Shown in pieces: positions 11,202-19,700 of a stretch of DNA of 64,000 nt. Every line of letters begins with the position of its first letter. Within the stretch, counting starts at the first letter, position 1. Below the pieces are notes generated by a model. It did not search any database. It worked only from the letters and a program-made list of their open reading frames with translations, and was not told where the DNA came from. The DNA is from Sutterella sp. AM11-39 (lineage in GTDB: Bacteria; Pseudomonadota; Gammaproteobacteria; Burkholderiales; Burkholderiaceae_F), in contig NZ_QRLV01000003.1 in NCBI RefSeq assembly GCF_003472385.1, forward strand, positions 186,001 to 250,000. Direction: 5' to 3'. The translations under genes and the position numbers were made by a program.

Positions 11202-11247
11202 AAACGCCGCCCGAGGAATGACTTCTTCCGGCGGCATTTGATTTTTC
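11202..11247 (+). terminator. Terminator after hydG
   Basis: GCCGCC / GGCGGC stem with a partly paired inner region (CGAGGAA with TTCTTCCG), followed by a T-rich stretch ATTTGATTTTT. Confidence 0.7.
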
Positions 11248-11283
11248 TGAATGTCACAATCAAATCCCCTTTTTGCCTAAAAC

Positions 11284-11313
11284 CTTAACAATATTAAGCT
11301 TAACAGTGTTAAG
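11284..11313. promoter_or_regulatory. Two abutting 15-base palindromes, probable operator
   Basis: CTTAACAATATTAAG (11284-11298) is followed without any gap by CTTAACAGTGTTAAG (11299-11313). A TAGAAT -10 hexamer lies at 11320-11325, so the palindromes cover the -35 area of the ATPase gene that starts at 11350. A third copy of the same palindrome occurs at 15480. Confidence 0.65.
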
Positions 11314-11349
11314 ATTTTGTAGAATCTCAGAAAAAGAAAGGTATCGATC

Positions 11350-12699
11350 GTGAAATTCTTCGGCAGAAAGGACGAAATCCGGACACTCCAACGACAACTT
11401 GAGCTGTGCGAAAAAAGAAAATGCGCCCGCATGGCCGTTGTAACGGGGCGCAGGAGAGTCGGCAAAACGAAGCTTATCCTCAAGGCATTGGAAGGCCGCA
11501 AGGTGCCTTTTGCCTACTGCTTTGTGCCGCGCGTCACCTCTGAGGCCCAGCTCTCTGCGCAGATCATTGCAATGCTCTCTGAGCAGCTCGCGATCAAATT
11601 CCCGCCTGCGCTCACAAGTTTGGCCGAAACGGTGGGCTATGTTCTTGAGCTTTCGAAGACGAGGCCCATGGTGCTCGTCATAGATGAGTGCCAGGAGATT
11701 GACGGCTTTGCTCCTGCCTTTTGGTCGCAATTGCAGAAAGTGTGGGATTTGGGCAAGAACGAAGCCCGATTGCTGCTGGTGATGAGCGGCTCCTTGCAGT
11801 CGAGCCTGGAGCGTATCTTCGGCAGCAGAAGTGAACCGTTGTACGGCCGTTGCGATGTGTTGATGACCCTGCAGCCGTTCTCAACAAGTTTGATGCGAGA
11901 GATTTTTCTGCACGAGTCTTCGAACGCGGAGGCAGCGGATTTCCTGATGCTTTATGCCGTCACGGGCGGCGTTGCTCGCTACGTGGAATACTTCGCCGAC
12001 AATGAAGCGATGACGCGCGAAGCAATGTTGCGGCTTATCTTCTCAAACGACGGCAGTTGGTTTCGCTCGGAAGGCAATGTGATGCTTGCCAACGAGTTTC
12101 GAGTCTCTTCTTCGATTTACCTTGAAATCCTGCAGAAAATTGCCTCAGGTGCCACGAAACGCTCTGAGATTCAAGACAACATCGCGCAGGATGTGTCGGC
12201 ATATATCAAGAGACTCGAAGAGCTGTTCGGCATTGTTCAGCGAGTGAGTCCGCTTCTCGGAGAAAACCGTTCGCGGCAGATACGCTATCGCATTGCGGAT
12301 CCGTACTTTCGATTCTGGTTGCGTTTCATCTCGACGGCGCAAATGCAGGCGCTTGCCGAAGCCGGGCAATGGGAACGCATGATCGGGCTCACTAAAGCCG
12401 GATTGCCGACATTTCTGGGACGCAGTCTCGAACATTGGTTTGTCCGCTCAACGATCGAAAGCGGTCAGTGGGATCAAGTCGGCAGCTGGTGGGATCGGAA
12501 AGGTCAAAACGAAATTGATCTGATCGCGATTGATCGAGAAGCCAAGCGCCTTTTGATCGGTGAGGTGAAAACCAATCCGCAGAAATTGGATGAGACAAAG
12601 CTGCGCGGCAAGGTACAAGTTTTTCTTCAGGAGCAGAAACTGTCGGACTATTCCGTTGAGCTCCGAGGATTCTCTGTTCAAGACATGTTCGGTGCCTGA
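11350..12699 (+). CDS. AAA-family ATPase with C-terminal nuclease-like domain (DUF234 type)
   Basis: Orphan ATPase of the archaeal-type MJ/PH family common in gut bacteria; 449 residues. GTG start with AAAGG nine bases upstream. Walker A is GRRRVGKT (33-40), Walker B is VLVIDE (108-113), and a sensor-like MSGS follows. A winged-helix region (about 250-310, RVSSSIYLEILQKIASGATKRSEI) precedes a C-terminal PD-(D/E)XK-like domain with EIDLIAID and LLIGEVKTN (about 380-402). No antitoxin or partner is adjacent. The double palindrome at its promoter suggests tight repression, perhaps by its own product; that is inference. The biological role of this family is not established. Confidence 0.85.
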   Translation: MKFFGRKDEIRTLQRQLELCEKRKCARMAVVTGRRRVGKTKLILKALEGRKVPFAYCFVPRVTSEAQLSAQIIAMLSEQLAIKFPPALTSLAETVGYVLELSKTRPMVLVIDECQEIDGFAPAFWSQLQKVWDLGKNEARLLLVMSGSLQSSLERIFGSRSEPLYGRCDVLMTLQPFSTSLMREIFLHESSNAEAADFLMLYAVTGGVARYVEYFADNEAMTREAMLRLIFSNDGSWFRSEGNVMLANEFRVSSSIYLEILQKIASGATKRSEIQDNIAQDVSAYIKRLEELFGIVQRVSPLLGENRSRQIRYRIADPYFRFWLRFISTAQMQALAEAGQWERMIGLTKAGLPTFLGRSLEHWFVRSTIESGQWDQVGSWWDRKGQNEIDLIAIDREAKRLLIGEVKTNPQKLDETKLRGKVQVFLQEQKLSDYSVELRGFSVQDMFGA

Positions 12700-12742
12700 A
12701 TTTGCAGTGATACGGTCTAATGTGTCGTTCCGACAAACAAAG

Positions 12743-12773
12743 CGCCGCCCGAGGAAAGGCTCTTCAGGCGGCG
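12743..12773. terminator. Bidirectional terminator between ATPase gene and aspA
   Basis: Stem CGCCGCC / GGCGGCG (12743-12749 with 12767-12773) with an A-rich left flank (ACAAACAAAG) and TTTG on the right, sited between two convergent genes. Confidence 0.75.
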
Positions 12774-12799
12774 TTTGCGCGTTCAGGCGTCTGGCCGGA

Positions 12800-14242
12800 T
12801 TAGATAAGGATGCCGAGTTCTTTTTTGAAGCGGGCCACGATGGGAGCCATCTTTTCGGGTTCAGCCATCAAAAGCGGATCAACGAGAACGTCGGCCTGCT
12901 CCGGCGTCATCAGTTTCAGTTCGATCACGGCTTGTTTGACATCACAGCCCTTTTCTTCACAGTAGTGGGCAACGCGCACGCCTTCCGGATAGCCGAAAGT
13001 GGCAGCTACAACCGTACTCAGCGCAATCGATTCCAGAGCTTCTGTCTTACAGCGGGCGACATTGGCCGTGATGCCCTCAACGCAGTGTTCACGCAAAATC
13101 GGAATTTCGGCTCCGAGGATCTGCATGTTTTCAAAGAGGCACTTGTAGAAGGTTGCATCCCAGACGTTGAGGTCGAGCTCGCCTTCGTCGACGGCCATGG
13201 TGATGGCCACGTCGTTGCCGCAGACCTGATGAGCAATCTGAATGACCATCTCTGGAACTGTCGGGTTGATCTTGCCTGGCATGATGGAGCTTCCCGGGGA
13301 CAGAGCGGGAAGATTGATTTCCATCCAACCAGCGCGCGGTCCCGAACTCATCAGGCGCAAATCCTTGCTGATCTTGGACAGCGTGACGGCAAAGGACTTG
13401 ACTGCGCCCGAGACGGCAAGGAAAAAGTCCGGATTTTGGAAACCGTCGAAGAGATTGGGATTGGGGTGGACCGTCTCACCCACAATTTCGGAGATGTGCT
13501 TATAAAACGCGTCCGTATACCCAGGAGCGGCTCCGAGCCCCGTGCCAACGGCGTTGCCGCCCATGATCAATTCAAAGCAGCCGCCGCGAAGAGCTCGAAG
13601 CACTTTGACCTGACGGCGAACGGCGCTGGCAAAGCCTGAAAACTCCTGCCCGAGCGTGACGGGCAGTGCGTCCTGCCAGCAGGTGCGGCCGACCTTAACG
13701 ATTTCTTTGAATTCTTTGGCCTTGGCATCAAATGCGTCGGCGAGTTTTTCGCCTTCGGCGACGATTACGTCCAAACGCGGAGCGATAGCCAGATGCGTTG
13801 CAGACGGGATGGTGTCGTTGGTGGACTGCGCCATGTTGACGTGCGTATTGGGGTGCACGGCATCTTGTCCCTTGTGGCCGGTCATCAGTTCGTTGGCCAG
13901 ATTGCCGATCACTTCATTGACGTTCATGTTGACGCAGGTGTAGCCGCCGCCCTGCCACATATCGAGCGGAAACTCCTTTTCAAATCCTCCGGCGATCACT
14001 TTGTCGCAAGCCTGTTCAATGGCTTTTGCAATTTCAGGCTTCAGAGCTCCGATTTCGGCGTTGGCCAAGGCGCAGGCCTTCTTGATTTTGCAAAGCGCGA
14101 TGTGCATGTCCGGGTAGGCAATCACGGGAAAGCCCGCTGCGCCCGAAACCTTGAGCATGCGAGTTGTTTGAATGCCGTAGTAACGGTCATTGGGGATGGA
14201 CATTTCACCGAGGCAATCGCGTTCAATACGGGTGTCGGTCAT
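12800..14242 (-). CDS. aspA: Aspartate ammonia-lyase
   Basis: Converts aspartate to fumarate and ammonia, supplying the fumarate used as terminal electron acceptor in anaerobes. 480 residues, usual for aspartases. Superfamily signatures are all present: AQSTNDTIPSA, TCWQDALPVTLGQEF (with a Cys where many members have a Thr) and the catalytic loop GSSIMPGKINPTVPE. Class II fumarase shares this fold, but the N-terminal DCLGEMSIPNDRYYGIQTTR and overall pattern favour aspartase. It is divergent from a LysR gene 229 bases away, with a TTCAAAA/TTTTGAA palindrome between them. Cytoplasmic. Confidence 0.93.
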   Translation of the reverse strand: MTDTRIERDCLGEMSIPNDRYYGIQTTRMLKVSGAAGFPVIAYPDMHIALCKIKKACALANAEIGALKPEIAKAIEQACDKVIAGGFEKEFPLDMWQGGGYTCVNMNVNEVIGNLANELMTGHKGQDAVHPNTHVNMAQSTNDTIPSATHLAIAPRLDVIVAEGEKLADAFDAKAKEFKEIVKVGRTCWQDALPVTLGQEFSGFASAVRRQVKVLRALRGGCFELIMGGNAVGTGLGAAPGYTDAFYKHISEIVGETVHPNPNLFDGFQNPDFFLAVSGAVKSFAVTLSKISKDLRLMSSGPRAGWMEINLPALSPGSSIMPGKINPTVPEMVIQIAHQVCGNDVAITMAVDEGELDLNVWDATFYKCLFENMQILGAEIPILREHCVEGITANVARCKTEALESIALSTVVAATFGYPEGVRVAHYCEEKGCDVKQAVIELKLMTPEQADVLVDPLLMAEPEKMAPIVARFKKELGILI

Positions 14243-14292
14243 ATTGAATTCTCCGAAGGCTCCGTTTTTGGGGTGGAGTCAGTAATCAATGA

Positions 14293-14307
14293 TTCAAAAA
14301 TTTTGAA
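14293..14307. promoter_or_regulatory. Candidate regulator palindrome between aspA and LysR gene
   Basis: TTCAAAA-A-TTTTGAA-type perfect inverted repeat of 15 bases in the divergent gap, closer to aspA (51 bases from its start). Consistent with a LysR-type site, but not proven. Confidence 0.4.
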
Positions 14308-14471
14308 CGATTAGTGGAAGTCAGTGCGGTGTTGCTGAACTGAAATTTTGGATTGAAAATCAAATAAAAGACATATTATTTAAGCGAAGAACATTTTCAT
14401 CTTTTATGACTATGAACGGCAAGTCAGTTCAGGTTTGTTCAAACTTTTGTTAATTATTTCTGAACATAGAA

Positions 14472-15425
14472 ATGCAGACCGAATTAGATCTCAAAGGATT
14501 GCAGGCGTTTTTGACTGTTGTGGAACACAGGACCGTACGCAAAGCGGCACAAGTACTGGATGTGACGCCTTCGGCGGTTTCTCAATCCATTGTCGGCTTG
14601 GAGAAAAGTCTTGGTGTTGAGTTGTTTATTCGAGATGCGCGACCGTTAAGACTGACGCCTGCCGGCCGGCGAATGCTTCAGAGCGGTGAGCATCTGATGG
14701 GAGAGGTATGTCGACTCAAAGCCCGCGTCTGTGCGGAGACGTTGTCGATGCAGGAGTTGAGGCTTGGGCTTGGAGAGTCTGTGACCACAACCATGAGTCC
14801 TTGGTTGTTGGCACGACTGTATAAAAAGGTGGCCAACCTGGTCGTCTATTCCGGTTTGGCCCAACCGATGTCTGAGAAGCTCAGGAACGGGGCGCTGGAC
14901 GTCGTGATCTGTTCCGGAGCTCAATTGGAGGGTGAGAAATGGTCATGGCAGTCTGCTTACGAGGAAGAGTTTCTTTTGGTTTGTTCACGAACTCTGCCGT
15001 CGGTGAGTTCGGTTGAAGATTTAAGGCATGTCGCGCAGACGCATCCCTACATTTGCTACAACCAAGAAAGCTCGGATCAAATACAAGCAAACCGCATACT
15101 GAATTCAAGCGGTATTTTTTCGACGGAACGCATTGCGGTTTCGTCGAGTTACGCCGTTGTCGGTTTAGTTGCACAAGCCGGTGGTTTCGCTTTGTTGCCG
15201 CCGTCCGATGTGTGGTGCGGACGACAGTTTTTGTCAGATGTTCGGTTTTGCCGGTTACCTGTTTCTCTGCGAGAGACGAGGAAGATGTGGGTGGTGGGCG
15301 GAGCCAATCGGGGAATCGAAGCAATAGAACTTGTCCGGTCGCTTGCGGTTGAAGTCATGCGAGAACAGATGCTCGAAGAATTCAAAAACGCGGCGCCGGG
15401 CTTGGAGCAATTTGTGCGGCTTTGA
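14472..15425 (+). CDS. LysR-family transcriptional regulator
   Basis: 317-residue LysR protein. The winged helix lies at about 7-65 (LKGLQAFLTVVEHRTVRKAA, VTPSAVSQSIVGLEKSLGVE, LFIRDARPLRLTPAGRR) and a type 2 periplasmic-binding-like effector domain follows. It is divergent from aspA, so control of aspartate/fumarate use is the natural guess, without direct evidence. The upstream gap is AT-rich. Downstream it ends 159 bases before the convergent sugar-kinase gene. Confidence 0.92.
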   Translation: MQTELDLKGLQAFLTVVEHRTVRKAAQVLDVTPSAVSQSIVGLEKSLGVELFIRDARPLRLTPAGRRMLQSGEHLMGEVCRLKARVCAETLSMQELRLGLGESVTTTMSPWLLARLYKKVANLVVYSGLAQPMSEKLRNGALDVVICSGAQLEGEKWSWQSAYEEEFLLVCSRTLPSVSSVEDLRHVAQTHPYICYNQESSDQIQANRILNSSGIFSTERIAVSSSYAVVGLVAQAGGFALLPPSDVWCGRQFLSDVRFCRLPVSLRETRKMWVVGGANRGIEAIELVRSLAVEVMREQMLEEFKNAAPGLEQFVRL

Positions 15426-15471
15426 CACTGACTATACCGGTCGACTCTTCACCGGAAGGCTGACCTTAATC

Positions 15472-15501
15472 GCATCAGGCTTAACGGCGTTAAGGTGATG
15501 C
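15472..15501. repeat. Nested palindrome with the CTTAAC/GTTAAG core
   Basis: The outer arms GCATCA / TGATGC enclose CTTAAC-GGC-GTTAAG (15480-15494), the same 15-base palindrome found twice at 11284-11313. It sits between two convergent genes and has no T-run after it, so it is not an obvious terminator. Confidence 0.5.
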
Positions 15502-15525
15502 AACAACGTCGGCTCGATTCAAAAA

Positions 15526-15555
15526 AACTGCCTGCAGTTTTTACCGCAGGCAGTT
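15526..15555 (-). terminator. Terminator of the sugar-kinase gene
   Basis: Stem AACTGCCTGC / GCAGGCAGTT with an A-run on its left, which reads as a T-tail for the minus-strand gene. Confidence 0.85.
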
Positions 15556-15583
15556 CGTTAATCTGACAGAATCGGCCGAATTA

Positions 15584-17143
15584 TTACTTCTCGACCTTGG
15601 TCTCGCGCATCTGCATGAGCGTGGCGTAAGCGGGCTGCAGATCGGTCTTCACAAGCTTCGTCTTGAGATCGAAAAGCTTGCGGTAAAGCGTCGAGTTGTC
15701 GGCGTTGGACGTGTACTCGGCGTCCTTGATGATCGTCTTTTCCAAAAGCGGACGCACATCTTCAATGTGACCGGCTGCCTTGGCAGCAAACACGCAGTTC
15801 GTCACCACGGCGCCGCCCGCATTGCGGTAGCGGACAACCGTTGCGTTCAACATATCAGCCTTGATCTGATTCCAGAGAGAATCGCGGCTGCCGCCTTCCG
15901 TGACGGTGATGCGGTTAAGGTCCACGCCTGCCGCACGATAGGTGTCCGTGATTTCCATGTAGTCGTAGCCGATGGCTTCCAGAACGGCGCGCCACTGCAC
16001 GAACTGATCGTCGTCCAGGGTCATGTTGAGGAACATGCCGCTGGCGCCCTTGAATTCGCCGGTGCCGCCGGTGAGGTAGGGGAGGAAAACCACGCCGTTG
16101 CTGCCTGCAGGCACTTCTTCGGCCTTTTCCGACAACACGCGGTAGTAGCTCGAGTCGTCAGCTTTCTGGCAAATGTTGTCCTTGAACCAGCGAAGCGACA
16201 AACCGCCCGTACGGATGAAGCCCCAGTAGAAGTAGGTGTTTTCGAGCGTGCCGCTGTTAAAGATCAGGCCCGAGCCCTTCTTGGAGAGTTCCGGAACGAT
16301 GCCTTTGGTGGACACGCAGAACATGGCGCAGGTGCCAGCCACGTCCACGCCCTGACCGGCTTCGAAAACGCCTGAGCCCAGCATCGACTGCATCGTGTCG
16401 CCTGCGCCAGCGCAGACAGGAGTGCCCGCAACGAGCCCCGTGCGCGCGGCCATTTCTTCGCTCACACCGCCCACAATGTCCCAGGGCTTGAGAATGCGGG
16501 GCATGTACTTCTTGTCGATGCCCAGGATGTCGAGCTGCTCGTCGGACCATTCCTTCTTTTCGACCTTGTAGCCGAGACCCCAGCCTGACATCGCACCCCA
16601 GTCGATGAAGGCGTCTTCGCCCTTGAGGCCTGCGAGGTTCATAAGGATGTAGGGAGCGTTATGCACGAATTTCACGCCCTTCTTGCGGAAGTCTTCGCTG
16701 TTGGCGAGGAACCAGCGGGCAAACATGGCCGGGAACATGCAGTTGGTTTCCGGGTTGCCGGTTTCACGTCCCCAGATGTCGAGGTTCTTGGCGTTGATTG
16801 CGTCAACGTCAGCCTGCGTGCGGCTGTCGAGATAATTGATATAGGGTGTGACGGCTTTGCCGTTTTCGTCCACACCGCAGATGCCGCAGATGATGCCGTC
16901 ACCCATGACGGCGGCGATGTCGGACGGACTGTAGCCTTTGCCCTTGATGGCCTCGACGGTCTTCTTCATGCACTCAACGGTGATGTTGAGAAACTCATCG
17001 ATGTTCATCTGCACCCAGCCCGGCTGCGGGTAGTGCAGAGTGGTGGGAAGCGAGTGCGACGCGACCGGATTGAAGTTTTCGTCGTAGACGGCAACCTTAA
17101 CCGACTGCGTGCCGGCATCGAAACCCATGTAAAGCTTTGCCAT
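15584..17143 (-). CDS. FGGY-family carbohydrate kinase (xylulokinase-like)
   Basis: Cytoplasmic ATP-dependent sugar or polyol kinase of 519 residues from ATG 17143 (MAKLYMGFDAGTQSVKVAVYD); a TTG two codons earlier is an alternative, with AGGA just upstream. The N-terminal ATP-phosphate loop FDAGTQSVKV and the second-domain FGGY features (GAGDTMQSMLGSGV, FLPYLTGGTGEFKGASG, ITVTEGGSRDSLWNQIKADM) are visible. The last motif is the family signature near the C-terminus. Substrate cannot be assigned; xylulose, erythritol-like and other FGGY substrates remain possible. It stands alone, with no transporter or isomerase next to it. Confidence 0.85.
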   Translation of the reverse strand: MAKLYMGFDAGTQSVKVAVYDENFNPVASHSLPTTLHYPQPGWVQMNIDEFLNITVECMKKTVEAIKGKGYSPSDIAAVMGDGIICGICGVDENGKAVTPYINYLDSRTQADVDAINAKNLDIWGRETGNPETNCMFPAMFARWFLANSEDFRKKGVKFVHNAPYILMNLAGLKGEDAFIDWGAMSGWGLGYKVEKKEWSDEQLDILGIDKKYMPRILKPWDIVGGVSEEMAARTGLVAGTPVCAGAGDTMQSMLGSGVFEAGQGVDVAGTCAMFCVSTKGIVPELSKKGSGLIFNSGTLENTYFYWGFIRTGGLSLRWFKDNICQKADDSSYYRVLSEKAEEVPAGSNGVVFLPYLTGGTGEFKGASGMFLNMTLDDDQFVQWRAVLEAIGYDYMEITDTYRAAGVDLNRITVTEGGSRDSLWNQIKADMLNATVVRYRNAGGAVVTNCVFAAKAAGHIEDVRPLLEKTIIKDAEYTSNADNSTLYRKLFDLKTKLVKTDLQPAYATLMQMRETKVEK

Positions 17144-17338
17144 GTTCAATTATTCCTAAGAATCGTTAGCGGTCATTTTTCGAGCAAGCATTGTACGCAG
17201 GTTTTCTAGGTGTTTTTTCCTAGGTGCCGGCAGGAAAAGTGTTTCTGAAAGTACCGAGCCGAGAGAGTGTCGGTTAGGGGCGAACTCGGAGCGCGGTGCA
17301 CGTTGAAAAAAGTCGTGTTTTTTCAGGTCTCTCTTTGG

Positions 17339-17344
17339 TATAAT
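17339..17344 (+). promoter_or_regulatory. Sigma-70 -10 element of tig
   Basis: Perfect TATAAT, 113 bases before the tig start codon; no good -35 at the normal spacing (T-rich stretch there). A short GGGC-loop-GCCC hairpin with T-run follows in the leader at about 17356-17375. Confidence 0.5.
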
Positions 17345-17456
17345 CCGGCGCTTACGGGCGTTTTTTGGCCCTTTTGTACCGAATTTTTAACCGACTGTCT
17401 GCGCTTTGTTCCCGGCGATTCGCCGAGGTTTCGGGCGCTTTGAGAAAGAAAAAACA

Positions 17457-18839
17457 ATGACCGAAAATCAAGAAGCTGTGAAGGCTGAAGAAACCGTTCA
17501 GGAAGAAAAGGCTGTTGCCGCTACCCAGGAAGCCGCTGCCGAAAAGAAGGAAGAAGCCGTCAACCCGAATCTGCGCACTCTTGAAGTGACGATCGACGGC
17601 AAGGAATTCCAGGACGGCGTGACCAAGGAACTGCGTCGCCTTTCCAAGAAGGCCAAGATGCCGGGCTTCCGTCCGGGCCATGTGCCGTTTGCCATGGTTG
17701 AGGCCATGTACGGTCAGCAGGCTTCCGCCGAAGTCATCAACACGCTGCTCGAACGCGAAGCCAACAAGGCCATGCGCGACGGTCAGTACCGTGTTGTCGG
17801 CCAGTTCGACGCCAAGCCGCTCGCTCCGGCCGAAGGCAGCAAGGACCTTCGTTTCGAAGTGAGCTTCGAGGTTTATCCCGACATCGTTCTGCCGGACTTC
17901 TCTTCCGTTGAACTCAAGCGCTACCTCTGCACGGTCGATGACGAAGCCGTCAACAAGACGATCGACACGATCGTCAAGCAGCGCGTCACCTTCACGAAGG
18001 AAGAAGGCCGCCAGGCTGCCGCTGAAGACCGTCTGACGGTCAACTTCACCGGCACGATCAACGGCGAAGAATTCCAGGGCGGCAAGGCCGAAGGCTTCAG
18101 CTTCGTGCTCGGTCAGGGCCGCATGCTCCCCGAATTCGAGGATGCCGCCACGGGCATGGCTGCCGGCCAGAAGAAGACCTTCTCGCTTACCTTCCCGGAA
18201 AACTACGGCAACAAGGAACTCGCCGGCAAGGAAGCTCAGTTTGAGCTCGAATGCGTGAGCGTCGAAGCTCCGCACTACCCGGAAGTCAACGATGAATTCG
18301 CGAAGTCCCTCGCTGTCGAATCCGTTGAAGTTCTCAAGACCGAAATCCGTAGCAACATCGAACGCGAAGTGCAGGAACGTCTCTACGACCGCAACCGCAC
18401 CGAAGCCTTCAACGCTGCCGTCGAAGCCTTCAACTACCAGGCTCCCGCCGCCATCGTTCACTCCGAACAGGAACGTCTGCGCGAAAACTTCCAGCAGATG
18501 CTCTACGGCATGACCGGTCAGAAGAACAAGGAAGGCGCTCCGCTGGATCTCTTCCTTGAGCCCGCCAAGAAGCAGGCTCGCATCGGCATGATGATCACCG
18601 CGATCATCGACCAGAACAAGCTTGAAGCCACCGACGACGACATCAAGGCCCGCGCTTCTTTGCTCGCCGCCGCTTACGAACAGCCCGAAGAAGTGGTCGA
18701 AGACCTCGTCAAGACGCAGCGCAACAACCTTGCCAGCCGCGTCCTCGAAGAAAAGGCTCTCGAATTCCTCTTCAGCAAGGCCAAGACCACCGAAGAAACG
18801 CTCACCTTCGAGCAGCTCTCCGGCATGGGTCGCCAATAA
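17457..18839 (+). CDS. tig: Trigger factor
   Basis: Ribosome-associated chaperone and prolyl isomerase. ATG 17457 (MTENQEAVKAEE) is chosen over an open extension to 17406; 460 residues. It carries an acidic, Glu/Ala-rich N-terminal extension of about 35 residues before the ribosome-binding domain (LEVTIDGKEF, MPGFRPGHVPFAMVE, where the ribosome-docking loop lies). The FKBP-type PPIase domain (about 165-250) shows DRLTVNFTGTINGEEFQGG, and the C-terminal substrate-binding helices follow. It heads the tig-clpP-clpX-lon block, the common bacterial order. Confidence 0.97.
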   Translation: MTENQEAVKAEETVQEEKAVAATQEAAAEKKEEAVNPNLRTLEVTIDGKEFQDGVTKELRRLSKKAKMPGFRPGHVPFAMVEAMYGQQASAEVINTLLEREANKAMRDGQYRVVGQFDAKPLAPAEGSKDLRFEVSFEVYPDIVLPDFSSVELKRYLCTVDDEAVNKTIDTIVKQRVTFTKEEGRQAAAEDRLTVNFTGTINGEEFQGGKAEGFSFVLGQGRMLPEFEDAATGMAAGQKKTFSLTFPENYGNKELAGKEAQFELECVSVEAPHYPEVNDEFAKSLAVESVEVLKTEIRSNIEREVQERLYDRNRTEAFNAAVEAFNYQAPAAIVHSEQERLRENFQQMLYGMTGQKNKEGAPLDLFLEPAKKQARIGMMITAIIDQNKLEATDDDIKARASLLAAAYEQPEEVVEDLVKTQRNNLASRVLEEKALEFLFSKAKTTEETLTFEQLSGMGRQ

Positions 18840-19077
18840 TTCGGTTCCTTGCGAACTGATCTGCGCCGACAGGCTCTGAGGCACCGGCAGTCAAGCCGTA
18901 CCAAGGGCCTGTCAGGTACACGAAAGCGGGAAAAAGCAACAGAGGAGGCGTTAGCTTCCACGGGCTTTTTTCCGTTTTTGTTTCTACGGGAGCGCAAAGC
19001 TTTGAGCGCGACCGAAGCGTTGAATTTTTTACGGCTCGGCCTGTGAGGCGGAGTTCCAACAAGCGAAATATCAAATC

Positions 19078-19680
19078 ATGCACGACATTCAAAACGCATT
19101 GATCCCGATGGTGATCGAACAGAGCGGCCGCGGTGAACGCAGCTTCGATATTTATTCGCGTCTGCTGCGCGACCGCATCGTGTTCCTGTCGGGCGAAGTC
19201 AACGACGAATCGGCAAATCTTGTGATTGCCCAGCTGTTGTTCCTTGAAAGTGAAAATCCCGACAAGGATATTTCGCTCTACATCAATAGCCCGGGCGGAT
19301 CGGTTTACGCCGGTTTGGGCATCTACGACACGATGCAGTTCATCAAGCCTGACGTGCAGACGATCTGCGTGGGCATGGCCGCTTCGATGGGGGCCTTCCT
19401 TCTGGCGGCCGGCGCCAAGGGCAAGCGCTATTCGCTTCCCAACTCCCGCATCATGATTCATCAGCCCTCGGGCGGCAGCCGCGGCATGGCAAGCGATATC
19501 CAGATTCAGGCTCGCGAAATCCAGGACCTCAAGGGGCTCTTAAACGGCATCCTTTCGGAACGTACCGGCAAGCCGCTCGACATCGTCACCCGCGACACCG
19601 ACCGCGACTATTACATGAGCCCGGCCGAAGCGCTCGAATACGGCATCATTGACCGCATCTATACCCGCCGCGGCGAGTAA
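19078..19680 (+). CDS. clpP: ATP-dependent Clp protease proteolytic subunit
   Basis: Serine protease that assembles as a double heptamer and degrades substrates delivered by ClpX or ClpA. 200 residues. The catalytic triad can be placed at Ser103 ([12 protein letters not shown]), His128 ([10 protein letters not shown]) and Asp177 (RDTDRDYYM). ATG start. The 238-base gap from tig holds a GGAGGC/GCTTCC hairpin followed by a T-run (about 18941-18973), a possible weak terminator. clpX follows after 20 bases with its own ribosome site, so the two are surely cotranscribed. Confidence 0.97.
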   Translation: MHDIQNALIPMVIEQSGRGERSFDIYSRLLRDRIVFLSGEVNDESANLVIAQLLFLESENPDKDISLYINSPGGSVYAGLGIYDTMQFIKPDVQTICVGMAASMGAFLLAAGAKGKRYSLPNSRIMIHQPSGGSRGMASDIQIQAREIQDLKGLLNGILSERTGKPLDIVTRDTDRDYYMSPAEALEYGIIDRIYTRRGE

Positions 19681-19700
19681 CCCCGACATTCAAGGAAATC

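Noticed and set aside
17352..18884. 510-codon open frame antisense to trigger factor
   Set aside because: Shadow of the strongly biased tig codons; composition is Phe/Leu/Gly-rich without domains, and trigger factor on the plus strand is certain.
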